A stretch of 43,296 nt of DNA from Flavobacteriales bacterium (GTDB lineage Bacteria > Bacteroidota > Bacteroidia > Flavobacteriales_D > Sanyastnellaceae), in assembly GCA_002683345.1 (NCBI GenBank), contig NYSX01000019.1, forward strand, positions 1 to 43,296. The letters are read 5' to 3'. The notes below the pieces were generated by a model that saw nothing but the letters and a program-made list of their open reading frames with translations, did no database searches and was not told the origin of the DNA. Positions 15,233 to 24,162 of this stretch are shown piece by piece. A program made the position numbers and the translations under genes. Positions within the stretch are counted from its first letter, which is position 1. Every line of letters begins with the position of its first letter.

Positions 15233-16218
15233 GCAAAAAAGGCGTTCTCACAGGAGGATTGTTGGTCCTCGGTCTTGGTTTGGGGCTCTCGGTGCTGGCG
15301 TGGAACCGCTGGATGGCCGGCACGTGGACCGACCAAGACGTCACGGTGGAACTGTGGCCCGGGGACAATGCCGTGCAACACCTGGCCCGGCTCGAGGCGC
15401 AACTCCCCCCCTCCGGTCAGCGTATCCTTGACCACGTGGAGATGAGGTCATGGGAAGGCCGTTTGAAAGCCGGCCGCTATCGCTTTCCAGCGGGTGAATC
15501 CGTGAGGAACAGCGCCGCACGACTTGTGACGGGCAACCGAGAAGCCGTGAAGGTGGTCGTCCGGGCAGGGCGAGATGTCGGACCCGTTGCGGGGACCGCC
15601 ACCCGGCGCATTCACGCCGACAGCATCGAGGTGGCGAACATGCTTGCGCAAGATTCCATGATGTGGCGGGTGCTTCCCAACACCTATGAGATGTGGTGGG
15701 AAACCGATGCCCAAGCGCTGGGCGAAAGACTTCTACTTGAGCACGCGCGGTGGTGGAATGAAGATCGCGTGGCTGCGGCCAGAGCCCAAGGATTGTCGCC
15801 CAAGGAAGCCACGGTGTTGGCCTCCATCGTGCAGGCAGAGACTGCAGTGATTTCTGAGGCGCCAGCGGTGGCAGGCTTGTACCTCAACCGGTTGAACAAG
15901 GGCATGGCCCTGCAAGCAGACCCCACCCTCATTTTTGCCCTTGGAGACCCGTCCATTCGCCGGGTATTGGATGTGCACAAAGAGGTGGATTCGCCGTACA
16001 ACACTTACAAACACCGCGGACTGCCTCCCGGGCCGATTCGGTATGTGGACCCGCGCTATCTGCAGAGCGTCTTGCATCCCGCCGAACACGCATTTTTGTA
16101 CATGTGCGCCAAACCGGGAGGCGATGGTACCCACGATTTTGCGCGGACCTACAGAGAACATTTGCGCAACGCCCGCGCTTACCAAAGCTGGTTGAACAAG
16201 CAACGCATTTACCGTTGA
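15229..16218 (+). CDS. mltG: Endolytic murein transglycosylase MltG (YceG-like)
   Basis: 329 residues. One N-terminal membrane helix (about 6-25, VLTGGLLVLGLGLGLSVLAW) anchors it in the inner membrane. A LysM-like region follows, then the YceG catalytic domain: ATVLASIVQAET with Glu204 as the catalytic residue, VAGLYLNRLNKGMALQADPT, SPYNTYKHRGLPPGPI and ALYM-like AFLYMCAKPGGDGTHDFARTY. MltG cuts nascent glycan strands and sets their length. The start overlaps the GNAT stop in ATGA. The end overlaps the TTG start of the following DUF5916 gene in TTGA. Family match is strong throughout. Confidence 0.94.
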   Translation: MSKKGVLTGGLLVLGLGLGLSVLAWNRWMAGTWTDQDVTVELWPGDNAVQHLARLEAQLPPSGQRILDHVEMRSWEGRLKAGRYRFPAGESVRNSAARLVTGNREAVKVVVRAGRDVGPVAGTATRRIHADSIEVANMLAQDSMMWRVLPNTYEMWWETDAQALGERLLLEHARWWNEDRVAAARAQGLSPKEATVLASIVQAETAVISEAPAVAGLYLNRLNKGMALQADPTLIFALGDPSIRRVLDVHKEVDSPYNTYKHRGLPPGPIRYVDPRYLQSVLHPAEHAFLYMCAKPGGDGTHDFARTYREHLRNARAYQSWLNKQRIYR

Positions 16219-18611
16219 GCAAACACATCCAACACGCCCTGTGGGGCACGTTTTTGGTGGGTTGCTGTTGGGGCATGAATGCCCAAGCGCCCTTCAACCT
16301 GACCGACCAAGTGGCCAACGCGTTTCGCACCGAGACGCCTCCCCAACTCGATGGCTTGCTTCAAGAGGACATTTGGCAAACCTCGCCAAGTGCCACGCAT
16401 TTCACCCAAAGCCGACCGTTTCCGCAAAGTGCCCCCACCCACCGCACCGAGGTGTGGATTGCCTACGACGACCAAAACTTGTACATCGCTGCACAGATGC
16501 ACGACACCGCGCCGGATTCCATCCTGCAGCAGTTGAGTGTGCGAGATCAGGTGGAAAATTCGGACGAGTTTGGCATCTGGTTCAGCCCGTACAACGACGG
16601 CATCAATTCGGTGGGCTTCAGCACCACGCCACGGGGGTCGTTGAACGACTTCATCATGAACGCCCAAGGATCGGACGATGCGTGGAATGGGGTTTGGGAG
16701 GTGCAAAGCCAAATCCACCCCGGAGGCTGGTCCACGGAGATTCGCGTGCCGTGGAGCCAATTCCGCATGCCCACCTTGCCTGAGGGTGTGGGACAAGAAT
16801 GGGGCATGAACATTTGGCGTACCGTGCGCCGTTCGCGGGAAGAAACCGTGTGGAACGCCCTCGACCCCACCATGAACGGCATGGTCAACCAAGGCGGTGT
16901 GCTTCGAGGCATCCAAGGCGTGGACACCCCCCCGAGAATCGCCTTGTTCCCCTACGTCAGCGCCTACGCGACGACCGCCGTGGATGACCAAGGTGACCGA
17001 CAATGGGCTGCGCCCGTCAACGGCGGCCTTGACGCCAAAGTCGGCATCGGCGATGCATTCACTGTGGACATGACCTTGGTCCCCGACTTTGGCCAGGTGG
17101 TCACGGACAACCTCGTGCTCAACCTCAGTCCATACGAGGTGCGCTTTGCCGAAAACCGCCCCTTCTTCTTGGAGGGCACCGACCTGTTCAACAAAGGCGG
17201 CTTGTTCTACAGCCGACGCGTGGGTTCGGAAGGGCAACTTTTCAACGCCACCAAATTCAGTGGCCGAACAGCCTCGAGCACAGGCATCGGCGTCTTCCAA
17301 GCGTTCGCCCGAGACACCACCGACGGGAGCAACGCACTGACCTCCTACAACGTGACCGTGGCAGACCAAAACCTGCCCAACAACGGGTTCATCACCCTGC
17401 TCAGCACGAACACCCTCCGTTCTGAGGACGGGCGCGACGCCTACGTGCAAGGCACGGAATACAGCTTCCGCAACAAGGCCAACAGCTGGTCTCTCACCGG
17501 AAATGCGGCGAGAAACACCATGGCCCAAGGCGACACCTCCGCCCACGATGAGGGGTACCGTTGGGGCATGAATGTGTCCAAAACGTCAGGTCAATTGCGA
17601 GGCAGTTTGGGACACTACCGCGAGTCAGAGAACTACAACCCCAACGACCTCGGCTACTTGGCTGCGCCCAACGAAATTGTCACGTTTGGCAACGTCGAAT
17701 ACGGCATCTACCAACCCTTTGGCGCCTTCAACCGCATGTGGTGGTCTCTGGATGCAGAAATCAACCACCTCTTTGCGCCGCGGGCTTACAGCAACACCAC
17801 GTGGGGCGCGGAATGGGCCGCGGTGTCCAATACGTTTTGGTTCAACAAATTCGAATTGGAAGGGCAGCCGCGAAACGGAAAGGACTGGTTTGCCTCACGC
17901 TTGGATGCCATCCCCTTTGAAACGCCTCAATGGACGTCTGCGGAGTTCTTGACGTCCACAGATTACAGGCGCGCCTTCGCTTTGGATGGATTCATCAAAC
18001 ACAGGTGGCGTCCCGACACCCCGAACTGGGATGAATTTTTCCTTCGCCTCGCGCCCCGCTTCCGCTTCAGCGACCGGTTGAGCGCAGACTACGTGTGGAG
18101 CTGGCAAGTGCGACACAACGAGCGCGGCTGGGCCTCTCTGGAAGAAGATGACTTTGGAGGGCCTGTGAGTTTGTTTGGGCGCCGTGAGAACACGAGTCAC
18201 ACCCACGTGCTCAATGCGAGTTACATCTTCAACCCCACTTCCAGCTTGTCCGCCCGCATCCGGCACTATTGGAGTGTGGTGGACTACCACCAGTTTTATG
18301 AACTGAACGCCGACGGCAGCCTCAATTCAGACACGCCATTCAACGAGCTGCTGATCGACGAGGCCACGGGCACGTCAAGCCGCGACCTGAACTACAACGC
18401 CTGGAGTGTGGATCTCGTCTACCGCTGGATTTTCTCTCCGGGAAGTGAATTACGTGTGGTGTGGAAGAACACCCTCAACGAGGCAGGTACCAACCTCCCG
18501 GAAGGGTATTGGAACAATTGGCAAAGCATGCTGGAGGAAGGGTTCACCAACTCCGTCTCCATCCGCGCCCTCTATTTCCTCGATTACAGCTTGATCCAAA
18601 ACAGGCGCTGA
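16215..18611 (+). CDS. DUF5916 outer-membrane barrel protein with N-terminal CBM9-like domain
   Basis: 798 residues if it begins at TTG 16215, which overlaps the mltG stop in TTGA and yields the signal peptide SKHIQHALWGTFLVGCCWG...AQ. No in-frame ATG precedes the signal outside mltG, so the TTG start is favoured. Residues about 38-220 are a carbohydrate-binding family 9-like sandwich (PPQLDGLLQEDIW, VWIAYDDQNLYIAAQM, WSTEIRVPWSQFR). The remainder is DUF5916, with FAENRPFFLEGTDLFN and FYSRRVG, and ends as alternating barrel strands. Such proteins are common in Bacteroidota outer membranes with unknown ligand. Operon position after mltG hints at envelope or glycan uptake work, which is inference only. 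The stop is 10 bases from the convergent M23 gene. Confidence 0.87.
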   Translation: MSKHIQHALWGTFLVGCCWGMNAQAPFNLTDQVANAFRTETPPQLDGLLQEDIWQTSPSATHFTQSRPFPQSAPTHRTEVWIAYDDQNLYIAAQMHDTAPDSILQQLSVRDQVENSDEFGIWFSPYNDGINSVGFSTTPRGSLNDFIMNAQGSDDAWNGVWEVQSQIHPGGWSTEIRVPWSQFRMPTLPEGVGQEWGMNIWRTVRRSREETVWNALDPTMNGMVNQGGVLRGIQGVDTPPRIALFPYVSAYATTAVDDQGDRQWAAPVNGGLDAKVGIGDAFTVDMTLVPDFGQVVTDNLVLNLSPYEVRFAENRPFFLEGTDLFNKGGLFYSRRVGSEGQLFNATKFSGRTASSTGIGVFQAFARDTTDGSNALTSYNVTVADQNLPNNGFITLLSTNTLRSEDGRDAYVQGTEYSFRNKANSWSLTGNAARNTMAQGDTSAHDEGYRWGMNVSKTSGQLRGSLGHYRESENYNPNDLGYLAAPNEIVTFGNVEYGIYQPFGAFNRMWWSLDAEINHLFAPRAYSNTTWGAEWAAVSNTFWFNKFELEGQPRNGKDWFASRLDAIPFETPQWTSAEFLTSTDYRRAFALDGFIKHRWRPDTPNWDEFFLRLAPRFRFSDRLSADYVWSWQVRHNERGWASLEEDDFGGPVSLFGRRENTSHTHVLNASYIFNPTSSLSARIRHYWSVVDYHQFYELNADGSLNSDTPFNELLIDEATGTSSRDLNYNAWSVDLVYRWIFSPGSELRVVWKNTLNEAGTNLPEGYWNNWQSMLEEGFTNSVSIRALYFLDYSLIQNRR

Positions 18612-18621
18612 ACTCGCCCAT

Positions 18622-20445
18622 TTACGGCCAGGTGAGGCTGCGCTCCCAAGTCGTCGTGTTGCCTACCTCGTCCGTGACTGTCAGGGTAACGGGACACGCC
18701 ACACCCCTCGGGTGGATTGCGTCGGAAGCCTCGTACGTGAGCATGTTTCGTTTGGGGTCCCAAACCGCACGAGCCCATTGGCCTTGGATGCGCAACTCCA
18801 CGTCTTCGATTCCAGCCAGCGCGTCCTCGAGGAACCACACCGCGTCGCCTGAAGCCACGAGCGGTGTGCCACTGTGGTACGGAAGCACACGGGGCGCCAC
18901 CGTGTCCCGTTCGAGGGTCCACTCCCCGCCTCGTGGAAGATCGACCTCCCACGCTTCATCCAGCCATGAGGCAACCACGGCGCGCGCCACGTCCCCGCCC
19001 TCCTTGCGCTGAACCGCCAACCATCGGTCGGAGGGCAAGGTATCGCGTGGCAAAATGGACCACGCCCCTTCCCACACGGTCACCGACGACGGCACAGGCC
19101 ATTGGGCTTGGAGGGATTTGCGGTAGGGAACCTCGGTGGGCTCCAGGGCGAGCGTACGGCCATTGTCCCGGACAAACGCGCGCATGGTTTCAGATTCAAA
19201 AAACGTTCCTGCCTTCCAGGCAAATTCAAAACGCCCATGGCGCTCGGTTCCGGCAAGACCTGGTTCAACCTGCCATTCGCCATGGTCTTGCGCGCCCAAA
19301 TCGTCGCACCACGGGTCAGACGGCATCTCTGGCTGTCCACCCACCAACGGCACGTCCATGGAAACGCTGTTGCCTGCCGCATCCGTCGCCTCGATGGAAA
19401 GCACGGCGTGCTGCCCGGCAGCAAGCTCCACCCAACCCGCACTTGCCGGCGTTTCGTAGATGCCCAAGCGGTTGGTTGGAAAGCGATGCAGCCGATGTAC
19501 TTGGTCGCGAGTCGAGGACCACACCGGATAGAATGCATGGGCATTCATGTCCTTGTTCACCCCAAAATCCAACTCTCCCCACGACGCACGATGCGTCAAC
19601 AACACCTCCGACCCCTCTTCCACAATCTCGGCTTCCAACGTCCGCAAGCCGCAAATGTTGGACGCGCCGTCCAGCAAGTCGTACCCCTCGACTGAGAATC
19701 GAACCTTGCTTTTCAGACTCAGTGTGTCTGAAGCGGGCAGGGACACGCGGTACCAATCGGTTGCCGACTCCACCCACAGCGCGGGAAGCACAGGTGGCCT
19801 GGTGTCCACCTTGTCCAACCACCCGTCAAGGGGATTCAAGGGGTGCTGGTTGGCCGTCGACCGGATTTCAAAATGAAGGTGCGGTCCTCCGCTGCCCCCT
19901 GAGTTGCCGCTCCACCCCAACGTGTCGCCCGCTTGGAAATGCAATCCTGCGGAGGCCGGAGGCGACGCATCCAACCCCAACGACCGAACCGCATACGTTC
20001 GCTCCACGGCCCAAGACTGGACTTTGGGCGCGAACCGTTGCAAGTGCGCGTACACGGTGGTCACCCCGTCAGGTCCGTCGAGGTACAAGGCGTTGCCGTA
20101 GCCCCATGGCGACATCTTGACGCGAGACACTTGACCGTCGGTTGCGGCAATCACCACCAAACCCTCGCGCCCTTCCGTTTTGAGGTCCACGCCCGTGTGG
20201 AAGTGGTTGCCCCGCAACTCGCCAAAATTGCCACTCAGCATCGGCTCAATGCGAAGCGGGGCGGACCACGCGTGCTGTGCTTTGAACTGCGCGGCCCGTG
20301 TTGTTTTTTGGGCCAGTGCACTTTTTGTGCCAGTTGAAACAATGAAACACAACACACTGATGCACAATTTTTTCCAAAATCTCAACGAAGAGAACGCCCC
20401 CCAAGTGAGTAAGGCCGCGGAATCAAGACAAATTGCAGTGCGCAT
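18622..20445 (-). CDS. M23 family zinc metallopeptidase (LytM/peptidoglycan endopeptidase) with long C-terminal beta-rich region
   Basis: 607 residues. A hydrophobic segment at 25-46 (KKLCISVLCFIVSTGTKSALAQ) serves as signal peptide; the ATG at 20445 leaves a 24-residue n-region, and a TTG at 20385 is the alternative. The M23 core spans about 60-205: GNHFHTGVD with zinc ligands His83 and Asp87, ATDGQVSRV, GYGNALYLD and GGPHLHFEI with His189 and His191. The remaining 400 residues are beta-rich (LSIEATDAAGNSVSMDVPL and similar), like Ig or carbohydrate-binding folds. It should cut peptidoglycan cross-links in the periplasm. TAGTTTTA lies 4 bases before the ATG, supporting that start. Confidence 0.88.
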   Translation of the reverse strand: MRTAICLDSAALLTWGAFSSLRFWKKLCISVLCFIVSTGTKSALAQKTTRAAQFKAQHAWSAPLRIEPMLSGNFGELRGNHFHTGVDLKTEGREGLVVIAATDGQVSRVKMSPWGYGNALYLDGPDGVTTVYAHLQRFAPKVQSWAVERTYAVRSLGLDASPPASAGLHFQAGDTLGWSGNSGGSGGPHLHFEIRSTANQHPLNPLDGWLDKVDTRPPVLPALWVESATDWYRVSLPASDTLSLKSKVRFSVEGYDLLDGASNICGLRTLEAEIVEEGSEVLLTHRASWGELDFGVNKDMNAHAFYPVWSSTRDQVHRLHRFPTNRLGIYETPASAGWVELAAGQHAVLSIEATDAAGNSVSMDVPLVGGQPEMPSDPWCDDLGAQDHGEWQVEPGLAGTERHGRFEFAWKAGTFFESETMRAFVRDNGRTLALEPTEVPYRKSLQAQWPVPSSVTVWEGAWSILPRDTLPSDRWLAVQRKEGGDVARAVVASWLDEAWEVDLPRGGEWTLERDTVAPRVLPYHSGTPLVASGDAVWFLEDALAGIEDVELRIQGQWARAVWDPKRNMLTYEASDAIHPRGVACPVTLTVTDEVGNTTTWERSLTWP

Positions 20446-20449
20446 GGTG

Positions 20450-20457
20450 TAAAACTA
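20450..20457 (-). promoter_or_regulatory. Putative -7 box 4 bases before the M23 peptidase start
   Basis: On the minus strand TAGTTTTA stands 4 bases before the ATG at 20445. It matches TAnnTTT and has the same close spacing seen at 14646-14674 and 11231-11238. Confidence 0.35.
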
Positions 20458-20493
20458 CATGTGCCACCCCCGAGCATGTTGCCTTTCGTCACG

Positions 20494-20501
20494 TACTTTT
20501 G
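20494..20501 (+). promoter_or_regulatory. Bacteroidota-type -7 element for the coiled-coil/zapA/rny operon
   Basis: TACTTTTG, a full TAnnTTTG match, lies 16 bases before the ATG at 20518. It is identical to the box before the TonB receptor. No clear -33 element is visible. Confidence 0.45.
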
Positions 20502-20517
20502 TTCACGAGCTGTTCCC

Positions 20518-20781
20518 ATGTCCAACCCTCAACAACAACTCTCCTCATTGACTGACGCCGTGAGCCGTCTGCTCGACGCATACACGGGTCTGAAGGATCG
20601 CAACCGAGAGTTGCAACAGAGACTGGAGGCCACCGAGGAGGCATTGAACAAGGAACGACAGGACAACAGCCACATTCACAATCAATCTTACCCCTCGCCC
20701 CAAGACTCATCCTTGACTGCAAGTGAGCTGGACGCGCTGGTGGAAGAAATCGACAATTGCATCGCCCTTCTCAAATCTTGA
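20518..20781 (+). CDS. Small coiled-coil protein, conserved position upstream of zapA
   Basis: 87 residues from the ATG at 20518. The heptad-rich region LSSLTDAVSRLLDAYTGL...NRELQQRLEATEEALNKE (about 6-48) predicts a coiled coil. A polar linker follows, then an acidic amphipathic end (SELDALVEEIDNCIALLKS). I do not recognise a named family. Size, composition and position 11 bases before zapA suggest a divisome helper comparable in form to ZapB. The upstream frame remains open to 20461, but the -7 box at 20494 favours the start used here. Confidence 0.75.
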   Translation: MSNPQQQLSSLTDAVSRLLDAYTGLKDRNRELQQRLEATEEALNKERQDNSHIHNQSYPSPQDSSLTASELDALVEEIDNCIALLKS

Positions 20782-20792
20782 GAATCGACACC

Positions 20793-21086
20793 ATGGAAAC
20801 ACTCGACGTCAAACTTGGAGGACGCTCATATCCCCTGACCCTCTCCCCTGAAGAGGTCGACGTCGTGCGTGCTGCTGCCGAGGCCGTGGAGGCCCAAATC
20901 GCGCAGCTCAAGTCCCAATATGCCATCACCGATCGCATTGACTTGATGGCCATGGCCGCCTTACAAATCGCCGTCCAAGCCCAATCAAATGCCCCGCAAC
21001 CTGCCAAGGGCAGTGCGGATGCTGCGTGGTCTGGCGCCGAAGTCGAAGACCTTCTCCAACGCATTCAGAAGGCACTTGAGGGATGA
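20793..21086 (+). CDS. zapA: Cell division protein ZapA
   Basis: 97 residues from the ATG at 20793. The N-terminal beta-hairpin [22 protein letters not shown] and the following helix [21 protein letters not shown] match the ZapA globular head. [18 protein letters not shown] is the conserved start of the long dimerisation helix. ZapA binds FtsZ and bundles its filaments at the division site. It sits between the small coiled-coil gene and rny, a common Bacteroidota order. The tail after residue 75 is variable. Confidence 0.88.
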   Translation: METLDVKLGGRSYPLTLSPEEVDVVRAAAEAVEAQIAQLKSQYAITDRIDLMAMAALQIAVQAQSNAPQPAKGSADAAWSGAEVEDLLQRIQKALEG

Positions 21087-21111
21087 GCCGCAAGGCCCAA
21101 CTTCACACCCC

Positions 21112-22644
21112 ATGAACCCCATACTCGCCGCAGCCGCCGGACTCCTTCTCGGAGGAGGCGCAGGCTACTTTCTCTTCATGCGCGTGTTGACTGGCAAAGC
21201 CGAAAGCATTGTCCGCGAAGCCGAACTCCGCGGAGAATCCATCAAGGAAAAGAAAATCCTTCAAGCCAAGGAGAAATTCATTGCGCTGAAGGAAAAGCAA
21301 GCCAACCAACGCAAGGATTTGGACCGCAAACTGAACGAACGCGAGGAGCGCATCAAGCGCACCGAATCCAACCTTCAGCGGACCATTGACCAGAACAAAA
21401 ACGCCGACCGCCAACTCAAGAAGGACCAAGAGAAGCTTGACCAACGCCTCAACGCGTTAGAGAAGAAGCAAAAAGACCTCGATGCCGACCACAAAAAGGC
21501 CATTGATGCCTTGGAAAAACTCAGTGGCATGACGGCCGACGATGCCAAGTCGGCCATGGTCGAGCAAATCAAGACGGAAGCCCGTGGCATGGCCGCAAGC
21601 CAAGCCCAGGACATCATCGACGAAGCCAAAGAGCGCGCCAACGCAGAGGCCAAGAAGATTGTCATCCAGACCATTCAACGTGTCGCCACCGAGCACAGCG
21701 TCGAAAACAGCGTCTCGGTCTTCCAAATCAAAAACGACGACGTCAAGGGCCGCATCATTGGCCGAGAAGGACGGAACATCCGCGCCCTCGAGGCCGCTAC
21801 CGGGGTTGAGTTCATTGTGGACGACACGCCAGAGGCCATCATTTTGAGCTGCTTCGATCCTGTGCGTCGTGAGATTGCGCGCCTCTCCCTGCACCAGCTC
21901 GTGACGGACGGCCGCATTCACCCCGCCCGCATCGAGGAGGTTGTGGCGAAGGTCACCAAAAAGATCGAGGAAGAAATTGCCGAGACGGGCAAGCGCACCG
22001 TGATTGACCTGGGCATTCACAACATGAAAGGCGAACTGGTTCGCATGGTGGGACGGATGAAGTACCGCTCGTCTTACGGACAAAACCTGTTGCAGCACAG
22101 CCGCGAAGTGGCCAACCTCTGCGCCACCATGGCAGCAGAACTCGGATTGGACGCCAAAGCAGCGAAGCGTGCGGGCCTCCTGCACGACATCGGCAAAGTC
22201 AGCGACGAAGAGAGCGAATTGCCGCATGCGCTTTTGGGTATGAAAATCGCCGAGAAAGCGGGAGAACGCGCCGACGTGTTGAACGCCATCGGTGCGCACC
22301 ACGACGAAATCGAAATGACCTCGCTCCTCTCCCCCATCATCCAGGTTTGTGACGCCATCAGCGGCGCACGTCCAGGGGCACGACGGGAGATGGTCGAAGC
22401 CTACATCCAGCGCCTGCGTGACCTCGAAAACTTGGCCCTGGAATACCCCGGAGTGACCAAGTCGTACGCCATCCAAGCAGGACGCGAGCTTCGCGTGATG
22501 GTGGAAAGCGATCAGGTCAGCGACGACCAGGCCGACCAGTTGTCCTTCGACATCAGCCAGCGCATCATGAATGAAATGACCTACCCCGGTCAGGTCAAAA
22601 TCACGGTCATCCGTGAGCGCCGCGCGGTAAGCATCGCACGCTGA
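21112..22644 (+). CDS. rny: Ribonuclease Y
   Basis: 510 residues from the ATG at 21112. An N-terminal membrane helix (3-24, [18 protein letters not shown]) tethers it to the inner membrane. A long charged coiled coil covers about 30-190. The KH domain is at about 205-270 with GRIIGREG (213-220). The HD domain begins near [12 protein letters not shown] and has the metal-binding pair His358-Asp359 in AGLLHDIGK, then GAHHDE. It starts endonucleolytic mRNA decay. Length and domain order are standard. Its stop overlaps the start of the flippase gene in TGATG, so those two are translationally coupled. Confidence 0.96.
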   Translation: MNPILAAAAGLLLGGGAGYFLFMRVLTGKAESIVREAELRGESIKEKKILQAKEKFIALKEKQANQRKDLDRKLNEREERIKRTESNLQRTIDQNKNADRQLKKDQEKLDQRLNALEKKQKDLDADHKKAIDALEKLSGMTADDAKSAMVEQIKTEARGMAASQAQDIIDEAKERANAEAKKIVIQTIQRVATEHSVENSVSVFQIKNDDVKGRIIGREGRNIRALEAATGVEFIVDDTPEAIILSCFDPVRREIARLSLHQLVTDGRIHPARIEEVVAKVTKKIEEEIAETGKRTVIDLGIHNMKGELVRMVGRMKYRSSYGQNLLQHSREVANLCATMAAELGLDAKAAKRAGLLHDIGKVSDEESELPHALLGMKIAEKAGERADVLNAIGAHHDEIEMTSLLSPIIQVCDAISGARPGARREMVEAYIQRLRDLENLALEYPGVTKSYAIQAGRELRVMVESDQVSDDQADQLSFDISQRIMNEMTYPGQVKITVIRERRAVSIAR

Positions 22645-24122
22645 TGGCGGCCAAGGGCCGCACGCCCTTGTGGGGGGCTTCGCTGAGCTGGCAAAGCCTC
22701 AATGTTTTGCTGCAGGTTATTCTGCAGCTCGTCTACATCCGCATCCTCGCGGAGCTTCTGACCCAGGAGGACTTTGGCATCATGGCCATTGCCCTCATCG
22801 TGGTCGGTGTGGTCGAAATCTTTGCGCAAGTGGGCATCGGGCCCTCGGTGGTGCAGTTCAATGACTTGGAGCCCAAACACATCGCCTCCGCATGGTGGTT
22901 CAGCGCTGGGCTGGGTTTGCTGTTTTTTGGGATGATGTTCGTCCTCGCCCCTGAGGTGGCCCATCACTACGGGGAGCCAACCCTGCGTCCTGTGTTGCGT
23001 TGGATTTCCTTGAGTTTCGTCATTTCGGGTTTCAGCGTGGTGTCCCGCAGCCTGCTCGTGCGAGACATGAACTTCAAGACCTTGACGGGCTGTGCCCTGG
23101 CCGGCATGGTGGTGGGCAACTTGATGGTGGGCCTGACCTTGGCGTACAATGGCGCGGGGGTTTGGGCTTACGTCAGCGCGCTGTTGGTCCAAAACGCAGT
23201 CCTCAGCCTCGGCTACCTCTGGTTCGCCCGCGTCCCGCTGACGCTCGGATTCAAGCTTTCGCGCATCCGACAATTGCTGGGGTATGGCTTCCGCAGCACC
23301 GCCTTCAACCTCTTGACGTACGCCGCCGCGAAAGTTGACCTGTACTTCGTGGGTGAAAAGATGACCACGGGCCAAACTGGCCTGTACGACCGCGCCGTGC
23401 ACCTCATGGGGCAACCCATCACGGTGCTGGGAAAACTTGGCGACAGCGTGCTGTTCAGCGGGCTCTCGAGCATCCAAACAGACGAAGACCAAATGCGTCA
23501 GGTCACCCTGCGCGCCATGCACTTGGTCGCCTTGGTCACCATCCCGCTTGCCTCGGCCTTGGTGGTTCAAGCCGAGGGCGTGACGTGGCTGTTTTTGGGC
23601 GACCCCTTCGCAGAGGCCGCCCCCGTGGTCCAAATCCTCTTTGCCGCGGTGGCCTTCCGTGCGTTGACCAAACTGGGCGACGCCAACCTTCGGGCCCTTG
23701 ACGGATTGCGTGCAGGCATCGGCATCAAACTCGTCTTTTTCATCGCGGTCGGTGCCGGTGTGTTTGCCGCACTCGAACGGGGCTTGGACCTGCAGGGTGC
23801 AGCCTGGGCGGTCGTGGCTGCCTCCTGTCTGCAGTGGGTGCTAACCACGGGTTGGGTCATGCGCAGGCTTGGACTTCACCTTGCCCAGTTGGGCACCGCC
23901 CTTCGCGCGGGCATCGGCCTCTCATTGCTCACCACCGGCACCATGCTTGCGTTGTCCCTGACGTGGTGGCAAGAGGCTGCATTGGCTGCAGCGCTGGGTG
24001 CATTGATGTTGCTTCTTTTGCCTGCTTGGATGGCACCGGCATGGACCGACCCCCAAGGAACGTTGCGCGCCTCGTTGGGCCGACGGATCCCCGCCCCCTT
24101 CCGGTCACGTTGGGGCGCCTGA
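22644..24122 (+). CDS. MOP-family polysaccharide flippase (Wzx-like)
   Basis: 492 residues, almost entirely membrane-embedded, with 12-14 predicted helices. The opening SWQSLNVLLQVILQLVYIRIL, the EDFGIMAIALIVVGVVEIFAQVGIGPSVVQ segment and GYGFRSTAFNLLTYAAAKVDLYFVGE are typical of oligosaccharide flippases in the MATE/MOP superfamily. It should move lipid-linked sugar units across the inner membrane. Translation is coupled to rny through TGATG, an unusual pairing. The glutathione peroxidase gene follows after 40 bases. The export lipoprotein and rfbC at 13309-14645 may belong to the same polysaccharide pathway. Confidence 0.87.
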   Translation: MAAKGRTPLWGASLSWQSLNVLLQVILQLVYIRILAELLTQEDFGIMAIALIVVGVVEIFAQVGIGPSVVQFNDLEPKHIASAWWFSAGLGLLFFGMMFVLAPEVAHHYGEPTLRPVLRWISLSFVISGFSVVSRSLLVRDMNFKTLTGCALAGMVVGNLMVGLTLAYNGAGVWAYVSALLVQNAVLSLGYLWFARVPLTLGFKLSRIRQLLGYGFRSTAFNLLTYAAAKVDLYFVGEKMTTGQTGLYDRAVHLMGQPITVLGKLGDSVLFSGLSSIQTDEDQMRQVTLRAMHLVALVTIPLASALVVQAEGVTWLFLGDPFAEAAPVVQILFAAVAFRALTKLGDANLRALDGLRAGIGIKLVFFIAVGAGVFAALERGLDLQGAAWAVVAASCLQWVLTTGWVMRRLGLHLAQLGTALRAGIGLSLLTTGTMLALSLTWWQEAALAAALGALMLLLLPAWMAPAWTDPQGTLRASLGRRIPAPFRSRWGA

Positions 24123-24162
24123 CCCATTGAACTTTTGGCCCTCGAACGGCGTTGATGAGGTC

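Noticed and set aside
16104-16218. DUF5916 frame extending upstream into mltG as a fusion or frameshift
   Set aside because: The mltG reading frame is complete to its own stop, and a signal peptide begins right after the TTG at 16215. The upstream extension is chance.
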